Counted from the first letter of the stretch, positions 36,277 to 45,782 are shown. The stretch: 64,000 bases of DNA from Microbacteriaceae bacterium VKM Ac-2855 (GCA_013204985.1 JABMLG010000003.1:496001-560000); one strand, 5' to 3'. Numbers and translations are program-made. The notes: generated from the letters alone by a model not told the origin.

Positions 36277-38484
36277 GTGGAGCGCGACTCCGCCGCGCGC
36301 GCTCGCGCGAGACGATCACCGGGGGAGACCGCCATCGAAACCAGCGTCGGGGCCGTGACCGCGAACGCGGTCACCGTCGTCGTTCCCGTCTACGGAGGCG
36401 TCGAACGCACCCTGGACTGCATCCGATCCGTGATCGACACCGTCGATCTCGACCTGAACCGCCTCCTCGTCGTCAACGACCTCGGCCCTGAGGCCGAGCT
36501 GATCGAACGCGAAGTGCTCGCGGCTCTGGAGGGCGTCGACGGTGCCCGCTACGAGCGCAATCCTCGCAATCTCGGCTTCGTCGCCACCTGCAACCGTGCC
36601 GTTCGCGTACTCGACTCCACGGCGAACGACATCCTGCTGCTCAACAGCGACACGGTGCTCAGCCCCGGCGCGCTGAGCGAGATGGCGGCCGTGCTGGCGG
36701 CGGCCGAGAAGCACGCGGTGGTCTGTCCCCGCAGCAACGATGCGACGATCGCGTCCATCCCCTTCCTCCGCCGGACCGCGGAAGCGCCCCGACCCGCCGA
36801 GCGGAGCCGGGAGGTGTTCGCGGCGCTCGCTGCAGAGCTTCCGCGTTGGAACGTCGCGCCGGTCGCCGTCGGTTTCGCGTTCCTGGTGCGTCGATCCGTC
36901 GTGCGCGGGCACGGTCTGTTCGACGAGATCTTCTCGCCCGGGTACGACGAGGAGAACGACTTCTGCCTGCGCGTGAACGCTCTGGGGTGGAGTGCGGTCA
37001 TCGCGAATCGTGCGTTCGTCACGCACGCGTCCTCCTCCAGCTTCGGCGACGCGCGTCGACGCGCACTGCAGCGGGCGCACGGCGCGGAACTCGAGCGGCG
37101 GTACCCCTTCTATCCGGAGATCGTCACGCACTACATCGGCGCACCGGTGGACGCCGTCGATCACTTCGCCGACGTCCTCGTCGAGGATCGGGGCGCGCGT
37201 GGCTCGCTGCTGGTCGACGTGCACCACCTGTCGGCGCACTACGACGGAACCACGCGCAACGCCCTCACCTTCCTCGACCTGCTCGCAGAACGGCGGGCGT
37301 CGCTCGACGTGGACGTGAGCATCCGTTCCTCCCGCGAGTCGATCGAGTTCTTCGACCTCGCACGCTTCGGCTTCCCGGTGCTCGAGAACGGCGACACGTC
37401 CAGGGTCTTCGACGCCGTCTTCTCCCTGAGCCCGGTCACGACCGTCGAGGCTCTCCTCGCCGCTGCGACGGCCGCACCGCGGTGGATGACGTCGCATCTC
37501 GACGTGATCGCCCTGCGCACCTGGAATCTGCGGATGTCGGGTTTCGCCCGCGCCCGCATCGTGCGGGACTCGCTCGAGCTCGCCGACCGGGTCGTCGCGA
37601 TCAGTCGCGCCACCGTGGACGACTCGCGCGCCTACTTCGGCGATCTCGCACTGGAGGAGTCCCGGGTGAGGGTCATCGCGCAGGGCGCCGCCGACACGGC
37701 CTTCCCGCCTCGGGCCGACGACGTCGGTCTGGCGGACCTGGACGCGGACACGCGGCAGGTGATCGAGGCCGGCGGTTTCGTGATCGTGATGGGCAACGGC
37801 TTCCCCCACAAGCAGGTGCAGCGCGCGCTCGAGGCGCTGCACGGTCTCGACCGTCCCGTGCTCGCCTTCGGATCGAGGGCGAGCGCGGGGGTGCACGATG
37901 CGAACGTGCATCGTCTGCCCACCGGAGCGCTGTCGGACGAGCTCATCGGGCAGCTGCTGCGTCGTGCCGGTGCGATGGTGTTCCCCACGAGTTATGAGGG
38001 ATTCGGTCTCCCCGTGGCCGAAGCGGCCGCCGTCGGTCTGCCCGTGGTCGCCTATCGATCAGCGGCACTCGTCGAGACCGTCGCCGCCCTCGAGGTGGCC
38101 GATGCGGTCTCGTTCGTCGACGACTTCCACAGCCTCGGCACGGTCGTCTCCCGGGTCGCCGCGGCCGGCACCGAGCGCGCCCCTCGGGAGATCCGGACGA
38201 TGCGTCGGTACAACGAAGCGCTGCTGGCGGAGTTCATCGAGCTGGCGTCCACTCCGGTCGACCGCGATCGGCTGCGGCGGCGCTGGAGCGCCGTCTCGGC
38301 GATCGCCGACTACTCGGCCGCATCCGAACGCCGCGCACGCGAGTCGGATGCTCGCGCCGACCAGGCGCTCGCCCTGCTCGCCGCCACCCGTGCGACCCGC
38401 AGCTTCCGCGCCACGCAACGGGTGGTCGTCGCCCTCGGCCCGCTGCGTCCCGTCCTTCGGGCCCTGCGCGCACGACGCCGATGA
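36277..38484 (+). CDS. Fused glycosyltransferase GT2-GT4
   Basis: About 735 aa from GTG 36277; GTG 36355 is an alternative, and neither has a good ribosome binding site. The GT2 domain starts with VTVVVPVYGGVERTLDCIRS (about 31), has NPRNLGFVATCNRAV and LLLNSDTVL with its acidic metal-binding residue, and FSPGYDEENDFCLR. The GT4 domain follows, with FVIVMGNGFPHKQVQRALEAL and the donor-binding FPTSYEGFGLPVAEAAAVGLPVVAY. The far C-terminus has a basic amphipathic tail. The two active sites may add successive sugars. Its stop overlaps the pyruvyl transferase start (ATGA). Confidence 0.85.
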   Translation: MERDSAARARARRSPGETAIETSVGAVTANAVTVVVPVYGGVERTLDCIRSVIDTVDLDLNRLLVVNDLGPEAELIEREVLAALEGVDGARYERNPRNLGFVATCNRAVRVLDSTANDILLLNSDTVLSPGALSEMAAVLAAAEKHAVVCPRSNDATIASIPFLRRTAEAPRPAERSREVFAALAAELPRWNVAPVAVGFAFLVRRSVVRGHGLFDEIFSPGYDEENDFCLRVNALGWSAVIANRAFVTHASSSSFGDARRRALQRAHGAELERRYPFYPEIVTHYIGAPVDAVDHFADVLVEDRGARGSLLVDVHHLSAHYDGTTRNALTFLDLLAERRASLDVDVSIRSSRESIEFFDLARFGFPVLENGDTSRVFDAVFSLSPVTTVEALLAAATAAPRWMTSHLDVIALRTWNLRMSGFARARIVRDSLELADRVVAISRATVDDSRAYFGDLALEESRVRVIAQGAADTAFPPRADDVGLADLDADTRQVIEAGGFVIVMGNGFPHKQVQRALEALHGLDRPVLAFGSRASAGVHDANVHRLPTGALSDELIGQLLRRAGAMVFPTSYEGFGLPVAEAAAVGLPVVAYRSAALVETVAALEVADAVSFVDDFHSLGTVVSRVAAAGTERAPREIRTMRRYNEALLAEFIELASTPVDRDRLRRRWSAVSAIADYSAASERRARESDARADQALALLAATRATRSFRATQRVVVALGPLRPVLRALRARRR

Positions 38485-39515
38485 GCGCGCCGACCACGGT
38501 CGATGCGCTCGCCGATGTGGCGCGCGAGCGCCTGCGCGAGGTCCTCGGCGGCGCCACACGGGTGGGCCTGGTGAACTTCCCGTTCCACGGGAATCCTGGT
38601 GACCCGGCGATCTGGCTCGGCACCCGCGCGCTGCTGCGCGAGTTGGGCGTGCGCGTCGTGTATTCGGCGGCCTCGTGGAGCTTCGATCCCGACGTCGCAC
38701 GCCGGCGCCTCGGTGGGGCGCCGTTGCTGATCAACGGCGGCGGCAACCTGGGGGATCTGTATCGGGGCCAGCAGCAGACGCGGGAGCGCGTCCTGCGTGA
38801 GATGCCCGATACGCGACTCGTCCAGTTGCCGCAGAGCATCGCGTTCACGGATGCGGCGCGCGCCCGTGCTTTCGCGCGACTCGTGTCCGCACACGGCGGC
38901 GTGACCGTGATGACCCGGGAGGATCGCTCGACCGAGCGCGCGCGCGAGCTGTTCGGCTCGGAGCCCGTGCAGAGCCCGGATCACGCCTTCGGCCTCCGGC
39001 GCCTGGCGGTGGCCGCCCCCACGCACGAGCTGCTGTGGCTGACCTGGCGTCGAGGAGCGCTGGAGTGGCGCGCCGAGTCGGACCCGCCCGCCGATCTCAG
39101 CGCGAACCACGTCGACTGGATCGAAGCGGCCGGCAGCGCGCACGAACGATTCGACGCCGCGGGAGCGCGGGCCTGGCGGCTGGGGACGCGTCTGCGCGAC
39201 GGATGGGATCGCGAGGGGAGCCGGGGGATCCGGAGCGACCTGGCCGCGACGACCTTCGCCCCGTTGGCCCGGCGCTGGGTGGCCGAGGGCGCCGCGCTCG
39301 TCGCCGACCACCGCGTGGTGGTCACCAACAAACTCCACGGACACGTCTTCGCCGCTCTGCTCGGACGAGCGCAGGTGGTGCTGGACAACTCCTACGGCAA
39401 GGTATCGGCGACGCTGGACACGTGGACGGGCGGTCTGCCCGAGGTGCATCGCGCACGCGACGCGGACGAGGCGCGCGCGATCGCCCGACGACTCCTCGAC
39501 GAGGTGCCGGCGTGA
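38481..39515 (+). CDS. Polysaccharide pyruvyl transferase family protein (CsaB-like)
   Basis: 344 aa. Family features: NFPFHGNPGDPAIWLGTRALL at the N-terminus (the GN-GD element), LLINGGGNLGDLYRG near 75-90, VQLPQSIAF, MTREDRSTERARELF, SPDHAFGL, and TNKLHGHVFAALLGRAQVVLDNSYGK near 280-305 with the catalytic-region KLHGH. The family adds ketal pyruvate from phosphoenolpyruvate to sugars of surface glycans. CsaB of Bacillota does this on the wall polymer that SLH domains bind. It is coupled to genes on both sides by ATGA/GTGA overlaps. Confidence 0.85.
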   Translation: MSAPTTVDALADVARERLREVLGGATRVGLVNFPFHGNPGDPAIWLGTRALLRELGVRVVYSAASWSFDPDVARRRLGGAPLLINGGGNLGDLYRGQQQTRERVLREMPDTRLVQLPQSIAFTDAARARAFARLVSAHGGVTVMTREDRSTERARELFGSEPVQSPDHAFGLRRLAVAAPTHELLWLTWRRGALEWRAESDPPADLSANHVDWIEAAGSAHERFDAAGARAWRLGTRLRDGWDREGSRGIRSDLAATTFAPLARRWVAEGAALVADHRVVVTNKLHGHVFAALLGRAQVVLDNSYGKVSATLDTWTGGLPEVHRARDADEARAIARRLLDEVPA

Positions 39516-40396
39516 CGGGCCTCGTGGTGACGCTGCTCGTGCGTGACGAAGCGGACATCGTCGCCGCGACGATCGAGCACCACCTCGCTCAAGGTGCGGA
39601 TCTGTTGATCGTCACCGATAACGGATCCGTCGACGGAACGGTCGACATCCTTCGCTCCTACGCGGACGCCGGCGTCGTCGATCTGCTCTTCGAGGCCGCC
39701 CAGGACTACGAACAGAGCGCCTGGGTGACGCGGATGGCGCGACGCGCGGCCCGGGAATACGGGGCGCGCTGGGTGGTGAACGCCGACGCCGACGAGTTCT
39801 GGATCCCTCGGGATCGGGCGTCCTCCCTGCGCGACACGCTCCTCGCCGTCGATCCCGCGTACGACCTGGTCAGCGCCCGCCGCGACGACCTGCGGGCGCT
39901 GCGGCGCGACGGTCGGGCGTGGCCGACCGCCAACGTCTGGCGCGACACCGCGACGCAACGCGAGGACGGCCGCCCGCTCGGGCCCAAGACGGCTCACCGC
40001 GGGGATGCGGACGTCGTTGTGCACCAGGGCAATCACGGTGTCGAGTTCGGCGACCGACCGCTGCGCGCGGCTCCGGATGATCCCCTCGCCATTCTGCATC
40101 TCCCACTGCGCGGTTGGCCGGAGTTCGAGCGCAAGATCGTGAACGGTGGTCGGGCCTACGAGGCGAACACTCGGCTGGCGGCCGACGTGGGATGGCACTG
40201 GCGCGACGACTACCGCGCGCAGCAGGAGGGACGGCTCCGCGAGCTCTACGAGAACCGCCGCCTCTCCGGGCGCGAACGCCGCCGTCTCGAGCGGACCGGT
40301 CGCCTCTGGCGCGATCCGTGGCTGCGAGAGAGCTTGATCGCTCGCACGGGCTCCGCCGTGCGTCCCGAGCTGCTGGCCGCGGTGCTCGCCCGCTGA
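39512..40396 (+). CDS. Glycosyltransferase of the GT2/DUF4422-like 'glyco_tranf_2_4' type
   Basis: 294 aa. It begins VTGLVVTLLVRDEADIVAATIEHHLAQGADLLIVTDNGSVDGT and carries WVVNADADEFWIP near 85-97, in which the ADADEF motif is the metal/nucleotide-sugar site. LPLRGWPEFERKIVNGGRAYEAN and a basic C-terminal end follow. This layout is that of bacterial GT92/GT2-related transferases in capsule clusters. GTG start overlapping the pyruvyl transferase stop. Substrates unknown. Last gene of the plus-strand run. Confidence 0.83.
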   Translation: MTGLVVTLLVRDEADIVAATIEHHLAQGADLLIVTDNGSVDGTVDILRSYADAGVVDLLFEAAQDYEQSAWVTRMARRAAREYGARWVVNADADEFWIPRDRASSLRDTLLAVDPAYDLVSARRDDLRALRRDGRAWPTANVWRDTATQREDGRPLGPKTAHRGDADVVVHQGNHGVEFGDRPLRAAPDDPLAILHLPLRGWPEFERKIVNGGRAYEANTRLAADVGWHWRDDYRAQQEGRLRELYENRRLSGRERRRLERTGRLWRDPWLRESLIARTGSAVRPELLAAVLAR

Positions 40397-40415
40397 GCGG
40401 AGCCGCGCCCGGGCG

Positions 40416-41486
40416 TCAGATCCGCCCGACGAACTCCCTCTCGACGACGATGCGGCGATGCGCGCTCGTCTCCCGCATCCGGCTGACGACGATCGACGGC
40501 GCGTGCTGAGCGATGCGGAACCAGACCCGCGCCCAATCCCCGAGCGCGAGCCCGCTCGAGCCCGCGGTACTGCGCGAGCGGATCATGTCGACCACGTCGG
40601 CGCCGAAGCGGACGGCGGTGCGCAGCACCACGCGCAGGATGAAGCGCCGTGACCCGTTGCGCAGGATCGTCAGCAGACGATTGCGCATGCTCAGGCGTCG
40701 GCCCAGTGTCGGCCTCTGCATCGAGCTCTGCGCGACCTGGTGCACGGCGACGGCGCGGTGCTCGTACACGATCCGGTACCCGGCCAGTCGCATCCGCCAG
40801 CTCAGTTCGAGATCCTCGTAGTACATGAAGAGCCTCTCGTCGAACCCGCCCAGCGCTTCCACGACGTCTCGACGGAGGAAGGCCGCCGAGCCGCTGAAGG
40901 CGAACGGGTCCTCCGCCGGGCCGGAGCTGGCATCCTGCTCCGCGAGCCAGTCCCGGTCGAAGCCGTTCCCGTAGCGGCTGAGCTCGACTCCCGTGCTGTT
41001 GGTCAGTCGCGAGCCGTCGGCTTCGTCGGGCACGCGGCTCCAGTGGACGCCGGAATAGTCCAGCAGTGCGCCCTCTCGCTTCGTCACCGGGCTGAACCGG
41101 CCGGAGAGCAGGACGCGGGCGGCTACCGCCACCACGTCGCGCTCACTGCTGCGCAGCCGGTCGACGCCGGCCCGGAGGAATCCCGGTCGCGCGACGGCGT
41201 CGTTGTTCAGCAGGACGACGATCTCGCCGCGAGCCACCCGCAGGCCGTGATTCGCTCCGCCGGCGAATCCGGAGTTCCCGATGACGGGGACGACCCTGAG
41301 CCACGGGAACCGCTCGACCAGGGCATCCGTCGCGCCGGGAACGGCGCCGTTCTCGACGAGGACGACCTCGACGGCGAGGTCCGCTCGATCGGCGTCGATG
41401 GAGGCGATCGCTTCGGCCGTCAGGTCCGGCCGGTGCCAGTTGACGACGACGACGGAGACATCGACCCCCCTCGAACCGTCTGGCAC
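40416..41486 (-). CDS. Glycosyltransferase family 2 (rhamnosyltransferase-like)
   Basis: 356 aa. GT-A fold with VSVVVVNWHRPDLTAEAIAS at the N-terminus, NSGFAGGANHGLRVARGEIVVLLNNDAVARPGFL (the NNDA metal site) and ALGGFDERLFMYYEDLELSWRMRLAGYRIVYEH, the strongly conserved ED-E-W motif of the WbbL/rhamnosyltransferase subgroup. The GTG at 41486 sits just before the first strand with AGGGG upstream. The open frame extends into the divergent gene but without homology. It converges on the preceding gene with a 19-base gap. Confidence 0.87.
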   Translation of the reverse strand: MPDGSRGVDVSVVVVNWHRPDLTAEAIASIDADRADLAVEVVLVENGAVPGATDALVERFPWLRVVPVIGNSGFAGGANHGLRVARGEIVVLLNNDAVARPGFLRAGVDRLRSSERDVVAVAARVLLSGRFSPVTKREGALLDYSGVHWSRVPDEADGSRLTNSTGVELSRYGNGFDRDWLAEQDASSGPAEDPFAFSGSAAFLRRDVVEALGGFDERLFMYYEDLELSWRMRLAGYRIVYEHRAVAVHQVAQSSMQRPTLGRRLSMRNRLLTILRNGSRRFILRVVLRTAVRFGADVVDMIRSRSTAGSSGLALGDWARVWFRIAQHAPSIVVSRMRETSAHRRIVVEREFVGRI

Positions 41487-41518
41487 GAACCCCTGCTTTC
41501 CCTGGCCGACTCTCTGAC

Positions 41519-41524
41519 TATACT
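41519..41524 (+). promoter_or_regulatory. Candidate -10 box in the divergent glycosyltransferase gap
   Basis: TATACT, a near-consensus -10 in otherwise GC-rich sequence, 44 bases before the GTG at 41569. The -35 region is poor. Confidence 0.5.
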
Positions 41525-41568
41525 TGGGCCGCTCAGTGCCCTGCGCGGGGGCCGAACCAGGGGGACAC

Positions 41569-44124
41569 GTGGTCGGACACACGGAGGGACTCGTTTCCGT
41601 CCTCGTCATCAATTTCCGCAGTGCGGACGAGACCGTCGCGAACGTGCACGACCTGCTCGAGGTCGACTGGCCCGTGGAGCGTCTCGAGGTCATCGTCGTC
41701 GACAACGGATCCGGCGGATCCGACCTCGAATCGCTGCGGTCGAGCTTCGCCGGTTCGACGGTCGTCCGCGTGGTGGAATCGCCCGTGAACCTCGGCTTCA
41801 CCGGCGGCGTGAACCTCGCGGCGCGCGCCGCCCGGGGCGAGTTCCTCGCCCTGCTGAACAGCGATGCGCGCCCGGAGAGGGCCTGGATCTCGGCCGCCGT
41901 CGCCCAATTCGACGGCCGGCGGGAGGTCGCCGCCGTCGCGAGCAAGGTCCTGGACTGGTCCGGCGAGAGGATCGACTTCGTCGCGGGCTCGGTCACCTGG
42001 TTCGGGATGGGCTACAAGCCGCATCTCGGCCAACTCGCCGGAGAGCAGCACGACGTCGAGTCGGACATCCTCTTCGGCACGGGAGCGGCGCTGTTCGTGC
42101 GCGCTTCCGTCTTCGCCGAGGTGGGCGGACTCGATGAGAAGCTCTTCATGTTCTACGACGACGTCGATCTGGGCTGGCGCCTGAACCTGCTCGGCCACCG
42201 GGTGCGCTACGCGCCCCGATCCGTCGTCCGGCATCGGCACCACGGATCGATGGCGTCGTTCGGTAGCCATCGCGAACTGTTCCTCCTCGAACGCAACGCG
42301 CTGGTGCTGCTGTACAAGTACCTGGACGACGCCTCGTTGGCGCGGATGCTGCCGGCGGCTCTGGCGCTGACGGCCCGCCGCGCGGCGGTCCGCGGGGGTC
42401 TGTCGGCCGAGGACTTCGATCTGCGCTCACCGCGCGACCCCGACGAGTTCGCCGCGGATGCGCCCTACTCGAAGGAGGCGGTGGCCGGGCTCGTCGCCAT
42501 CGATGCGTTCGTCGACCTCCTGCCCGAGCTGCGCCCGGAGCGGGAGAGGCTGCAGCACGAACGCCGCGTCGGCGACGCCGAGCTGTTCACGAAGTTCGGC
42601 GAGATGTTCGAGCCGTTGCTGGCGTCGCCGCGTTACGTCGCGGGGTACGAGGCTCTGGTGGAGGCCTTCGGCATCGCCGACGCGACGCGTCGCACGCGCG
42701 TTCTCGTGCTGACCGGGGATGCACTCGGCACCCGGATGGCGGGGCCGGGGATCCGCGCGTGGAAGATGAGCGAGGAACTCGCGCGCCACTGCGATGTACG
42801 TCTGGTCACGTGGAACGTCGCCGAGCGGGCCTCGGCGACCTTCGGCGTGCACCGGGTGCGTCTGCAGAACGAGCGCGAGATGCGGGTGCACGAGCAGTGG
42901 GCGGACGTCATCGTGCTGCAGGGGAGCGCGATGCGACACTTCCGCACGATCGAGGCGACGACGAAGATCGTGGTCGCCGACCTCTACGACCCGGTGCACC
43001 TCGAAGCGCTCGAACAAGGCCGCGAGAACGGCCTCGCGCAGTGGACGCTGCAGGTGGCGGGCGCGACCGAGATGATGAACCAGCAACTGCTGCGCGCGGA
43101 CTTCTTCCTCTGCGCGAACGAGCGTCAACGCCTGTTCTGGCTGGGGCACCTCGCCGCGCTGGGACGATTGAATCCGCGGGTCTACGCCGACGACGACACG
43201 CTCGACTCCCTCATCGGCATCGTGCCCTTCGGTCGCGACGCCGCGGATCCGGTGCACACACGACCCGCGATCCGCGGAGTCGTCGAGGGGATCGGCGCCG
43301 ACGACAAGCTCGTCATCTGGGGCGGCGGCATCTACAGCTGGTTCGACACTCACACCCTGGTCACGGCCATCGCCGAGCTCGCGCGCCGACGCCCCGATGT
43401 CCGGCTGTACTTCATGGGAACGGCGCATCCGAATCCGGATGTTCCCGAGATGGCGATCGTCGGTTCGACGCGAGCGCTCGCGCAGCGGCTCGGCGTGCTG
43501 GATCGGAACGTGTTCTTCAACGACAGCTGGGTCGCGCTCGACGACCGGCAGAACTACCTCCTCGAGGCGGATGCGGGGGTCAGCACGCACTACGACCACC
43601 TCGAGACGACGTTCTCCTTCCGCACCCGCATCCTCGATTACCTGTGGGCGGGGCTGCCGATCGTCTCGACCCGCGGCGACAGCTTCGGCGACCTCGTCGC
43701 CGCCGAGGGCCTCGGTGTCGCGGTGCCCGCGCGTGATGTGACGGCGCTCGCCGAGGCGCTGGAGAGCGTCTTGTACGACCCGCAGGCCGCCGCCACCGCG
43801 CGCGCCGGCGTGCAGCGGGTCCGCAACGAGTTCGTCTGGGAGCGCGCGCTGCGTCCGCTCATCGACTTCTGTCGCGACCCGCTCCCGGCCGCGGACAGGC
43901 CGCAGGCGGGCACGCCGGTGACCCGTGCCACACCCCTCCGGCGACCCGCCCTCCGACGCCGCAGCTCGGAGGAACGCCTCTACGCGATCGCGACGTCGCG
44001 GCACGGTGTGGTGCGCGATGCGTCGCTCGCCCTGCACTACCTCGCGGAGGGTGGACCCGCCGAGATCGCCGCGAAGGTGCGCTCCCGGCTCGACAACCGC
44101 CGCCGATCCCGCAGCGAAGACTAG
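41569..44124 (+). CDS. Fused glycosyltransferase: GT2 N-terminus, GT4-like C-terminus
   Basis: 851 aa. The N-terminal GT2 has VSVLVINFRSADETVANVHDLL, NLGFTGGVNLAARAARGEFLALLNSDARPE and VGGLDEKLFMFYDDVDLGWRLNLLGHRVRY. A spacer (about 260-385) follows, then a GT-B part with RVLVLTGDALGTRMAGPGIRAWKMSEELARH, KLVIWGGGIYSWFDTHTLVTAIAEL and FRTRILDYLWAGLPIVSTRGDSFGDLV. No membrane helices are seen. Start chosen at GTG with AGGGGG upstream. It probably adds two linkages in one glycan. Confidence 0.86.
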   Translation: MVGHTEGLVSVLVINFRSADETVANVHDLLEVDWPVERLEVIVVDNGSGGSDLESLRSSFAGSTVVRVVESPVNLGFTGGVNLAARAARGEFLALLNSDARPERAWISAAVAQFDGRREVAAVASKVLDWSGERIDFVAGSVTWFGMGYKPHLGQLAGEQHDVESDILFGTGAALFVRASVFAEVGGLDEKLFMFYDDVDLGWRLNLLGHRVRYAPRSVVRHRHHGSMASFGSHRELFLLERNALVLLYKYLDDASLARMLPAALALTARRAAVRGGLSAEDFDLRSPRDPDEFAADAPYSKEAVAGLVAIDAFVDLLPELRPERERLQHERRVGDAELFTKFGEMFEPLLASPRYVAGYEALVEAFGIADATRRTRVLVLTGDALGTRMAGPGIRAWKMSEELARHCDVRLVTWNVAERASATFGVHRVRLQNEREMRVHEQWADVIVLQGSAMRHFRTIEATTKIVVADLYDPVHLEALEQGRENGLAQWTLQVAGATEMMNQQLLRADFFLCANERQRLFWLGHLAALGRLNPRVYADDDTLDSLIGIVPFGRDAADPVHTRPAIRGVVEGIGADDKLVIWGGGIYSWFDTHTLVTAIAELARRRPDVRLYFMGTAHPNPDVPEMAIVGSTRALAQRLGVLDRNVFFNDSWVALDDRQNYLLEADAGVSTHYDHLETTFSFRTRILDYLWAGLPIVSTRGDSFGDLVAAEGLGVAVPARDVTALAEALESVLYDPQAAATARAGVQRVRNEFVWERALRPLIDFCRDPLPAADRPQAGTPVTRATPLRRPALRRRSSEERLYAIATSRHGVVRDASLALHYLAEGGPAEIAAKVRSRLDNRRRSRSED

Positions 44125-44160
44125 CCGTGACGGCCCGTCGCGCGGTGTCGACGGGTCGGG

Positions 44161-44166
44161 TACAGT
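44161..44166 (+). promoter_or_regulatory. Candidate -10 box for leaderless SLH-like gene
   Basis: TACAGT lies 8 bases before the ATG at 44175, and no ribosome binding site is visible. Confidence 0.4.
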
Positions 44167-44174
44167 CCCACACT

Positions 44175-45722
44175 ATGAGAGCGCCATGGGGATACAGCAG
44201 GATGGCCGGGGGGCTCGTCGCGTCCGCGCTGGCGGTCGCGCTCGTCGTGACCGGTTCGGTACCGGCCGCCGCGGAGGATGCGACCGGCGGTAGGGATACG
44301 ACCAAGGCACTGGTCGACGGCGCGACGGCGGATGCGGTGCAGCAGGACCTCCTCGATGCGCAGCGTGCGGATCCGGAGGAGGCCGAGGTCACGTCGGGCG
44401 CAGGGACCATCGCCCGGATCTCCGGGTCCGATTGGCAGGCGGGCGACATCGTCAGCGACTCGAACTACTTCGATGGCACGGTGCTCTCGGCGGCTCAGGT
44501 GCAGAGCTTCCTGAACGAGAAGAATGCGGACTGCGCGGGCTCCTACTGCCTGAAGAACTACTCCACCGCGACCCGGCCGGTAGCGGGCGACATGGTGTGC
44601 GACCCGTGGACGACGAGCGGGAGCATGACCGCCGCGCAGATCATCGCGCGATGGGGTGAACTCTGCGGCGTCAGCCAGCGCGCCCTGCTGACCGTGCTGC
44701 AGAAGGAGAGCAGCCTGGTCACCCGTGATGACGCCACCGCGAGCACCTACCTCGCCGCGACCGGCTTCGGCTGCTACGACGGCTCGCCCTGCGCCGCCGA
44801 CAAGGCCGGATTCTTCAACCAGGTGTACTGGACCGCCTACATGTCGCGCCGGTACCTCAATCCGTCGGGCACGCAGACCCACTACGTGAACTACCTCCCC
44901 GGTCGAACGGCGAATGTGCTCTTCAACCCGAACCCCGCCTGCGGCACGGGGCCCGTCGCGGTGAGCAACTACGCGACCGGGACGCTCTACAACTACACGC
45001 CGTATCAGCCCAACGCCGCGGCACTCGCGAATCTTTACGGCACCGGGGATGACTGCTCGACCTACGGCAACCGCAACTTCTGGACGATCTGGACGGGATG
45101 GTGGGGCTCGCCCAACGCGGTCGACCAGTTCTTCACCGACGTGCCGGCCGGCGCCCCGTTCTACAACGACATCCAATGGATGGCCACCTACAAGGTCTCG
45201 ACGGGCACCGCGCAGGCGGACGGTAGCGCGGTTTATCAGAGCAACGCCGCCGTCTCGCGGCAGGCCATGGCGGCGTTCCTGTTCCGTTACAGCGGCGACA
45301 CCGACTTCGTGGCGCCGACGAAGCCGAGCTTCGCCGACGTCGGAACATCGAACCCGTTCTATCGGGCGATCGAGTGGATGAAGGCGGAGAAGATCTCGAC
45401 CGGCACCACCCAGCCCGACGGCACCGTCACCTACTCGCCGCTGTCGGCGGTCTCGCGCGAGGCGATGGCGGCGTTCCTCTACCGCTTCTCCGACGAATCG
45501 TTCACGCCGCCGAGCAGCCCGTCCTTCGCTGACGTGCCCCCGTCGAGCGCCTTCTACACGGCCGTCGAGTGGATGAAGTCCACGGGGATCAGCACCGGAT
45601 CGGCGGGACCGAACGGCACGCTGCTGTACAAGCCGGCCGACGCGGTCTCGCGGCAGGCGATGGCCGCCTTCCTGCACCGCTACTACGACCGCTGGCTGGT
45701 GCGGACGACGCCTGGCCTGTGA
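44175..45722 (+). CDS. Secreted protein with transglycosylase-like domain and three SLH-like repeats
   Basis: 515 aa. The signal peptide ends near VPAAAEDA. The middle domain (about 95-310) contains LSAAQVQSFLNEKNADC, WGELCGVSQRALLTVLQKESSLV, ATGFGCYDGSPC and YTPYQPNAAALANLY. The QKESS segment with Glu178 recalls the catalytic Glu of lytic transglycosylases, and the paired cysteines suggest disulfides. Three SLH-like repeats run from about 316 to 510 (DVPAGAPFYNDIQWM, DVGTSNPFYRAIEWM, DVPPSSAFYTAVEWM). Cleavage of peptidoglycan or of the glycan made nearby is a guess; fold comparison would decide. Confidence 0.83.
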   Translation: MRAPWGYSRMAGGLVASALAVALVVTGSVPAAAEDATGGRDTTKALVDGATADAVQQDLLDAQRADPEEAEVTSGAGTIARISGSDWQAGDIVSDSNYFDGTVLSAAQVQSFLNEKNADCAGSYCLKNYSTATRPVAGDMVCDPWTTSGSMTAAQIIARWGELCGVSQRALLTVLQKESSLVTRDDATASTYLAATGFGCYDGSPCAADKAGFFNQVYWTAYMSRRYLNPSGTQTHYVNYLPGRTANVLFNPNPACGTGPVAVSNYATGTLYNYTPYQPNAAALANLYGTGDDCSTYGNRNFWTIWTGWWGSPNAVDQFFTDVPAGAPFYNDIQWMATYKVSTGTAQADGSAVYQSNAAVSRQAMAAFLFRYSGDTDFVAPTKPSFADVGTSNPFYRAIEWMKAEKISTGTTQPDGTVTYSPLSAVSREAMAAFLYRFSDESFTPPSSPSFADVPPSSAFYTAVEWMKSTGISTGSAGPNGTLLYKPADAVSRQAMAAFLHRYYDRWLVRTTPGL

Positions 45723-45769
45723 GCCGGGAGGCGGGCGGGGGTGAACCCCGCCCGGCCCGCCACCGCCGG

Positions 45770-45775
45770 TACACT
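45770..45775 (+). promoter_or_regulatory. Candidate -10 box for leaderless DUF3817-guaA transcript
   Basis: TACACT is followed by 7 bases and the ATG at 45783, the same layout as at 6636. Confidence 0.5.
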
Positions 45776-45782
45776 GGATGTC

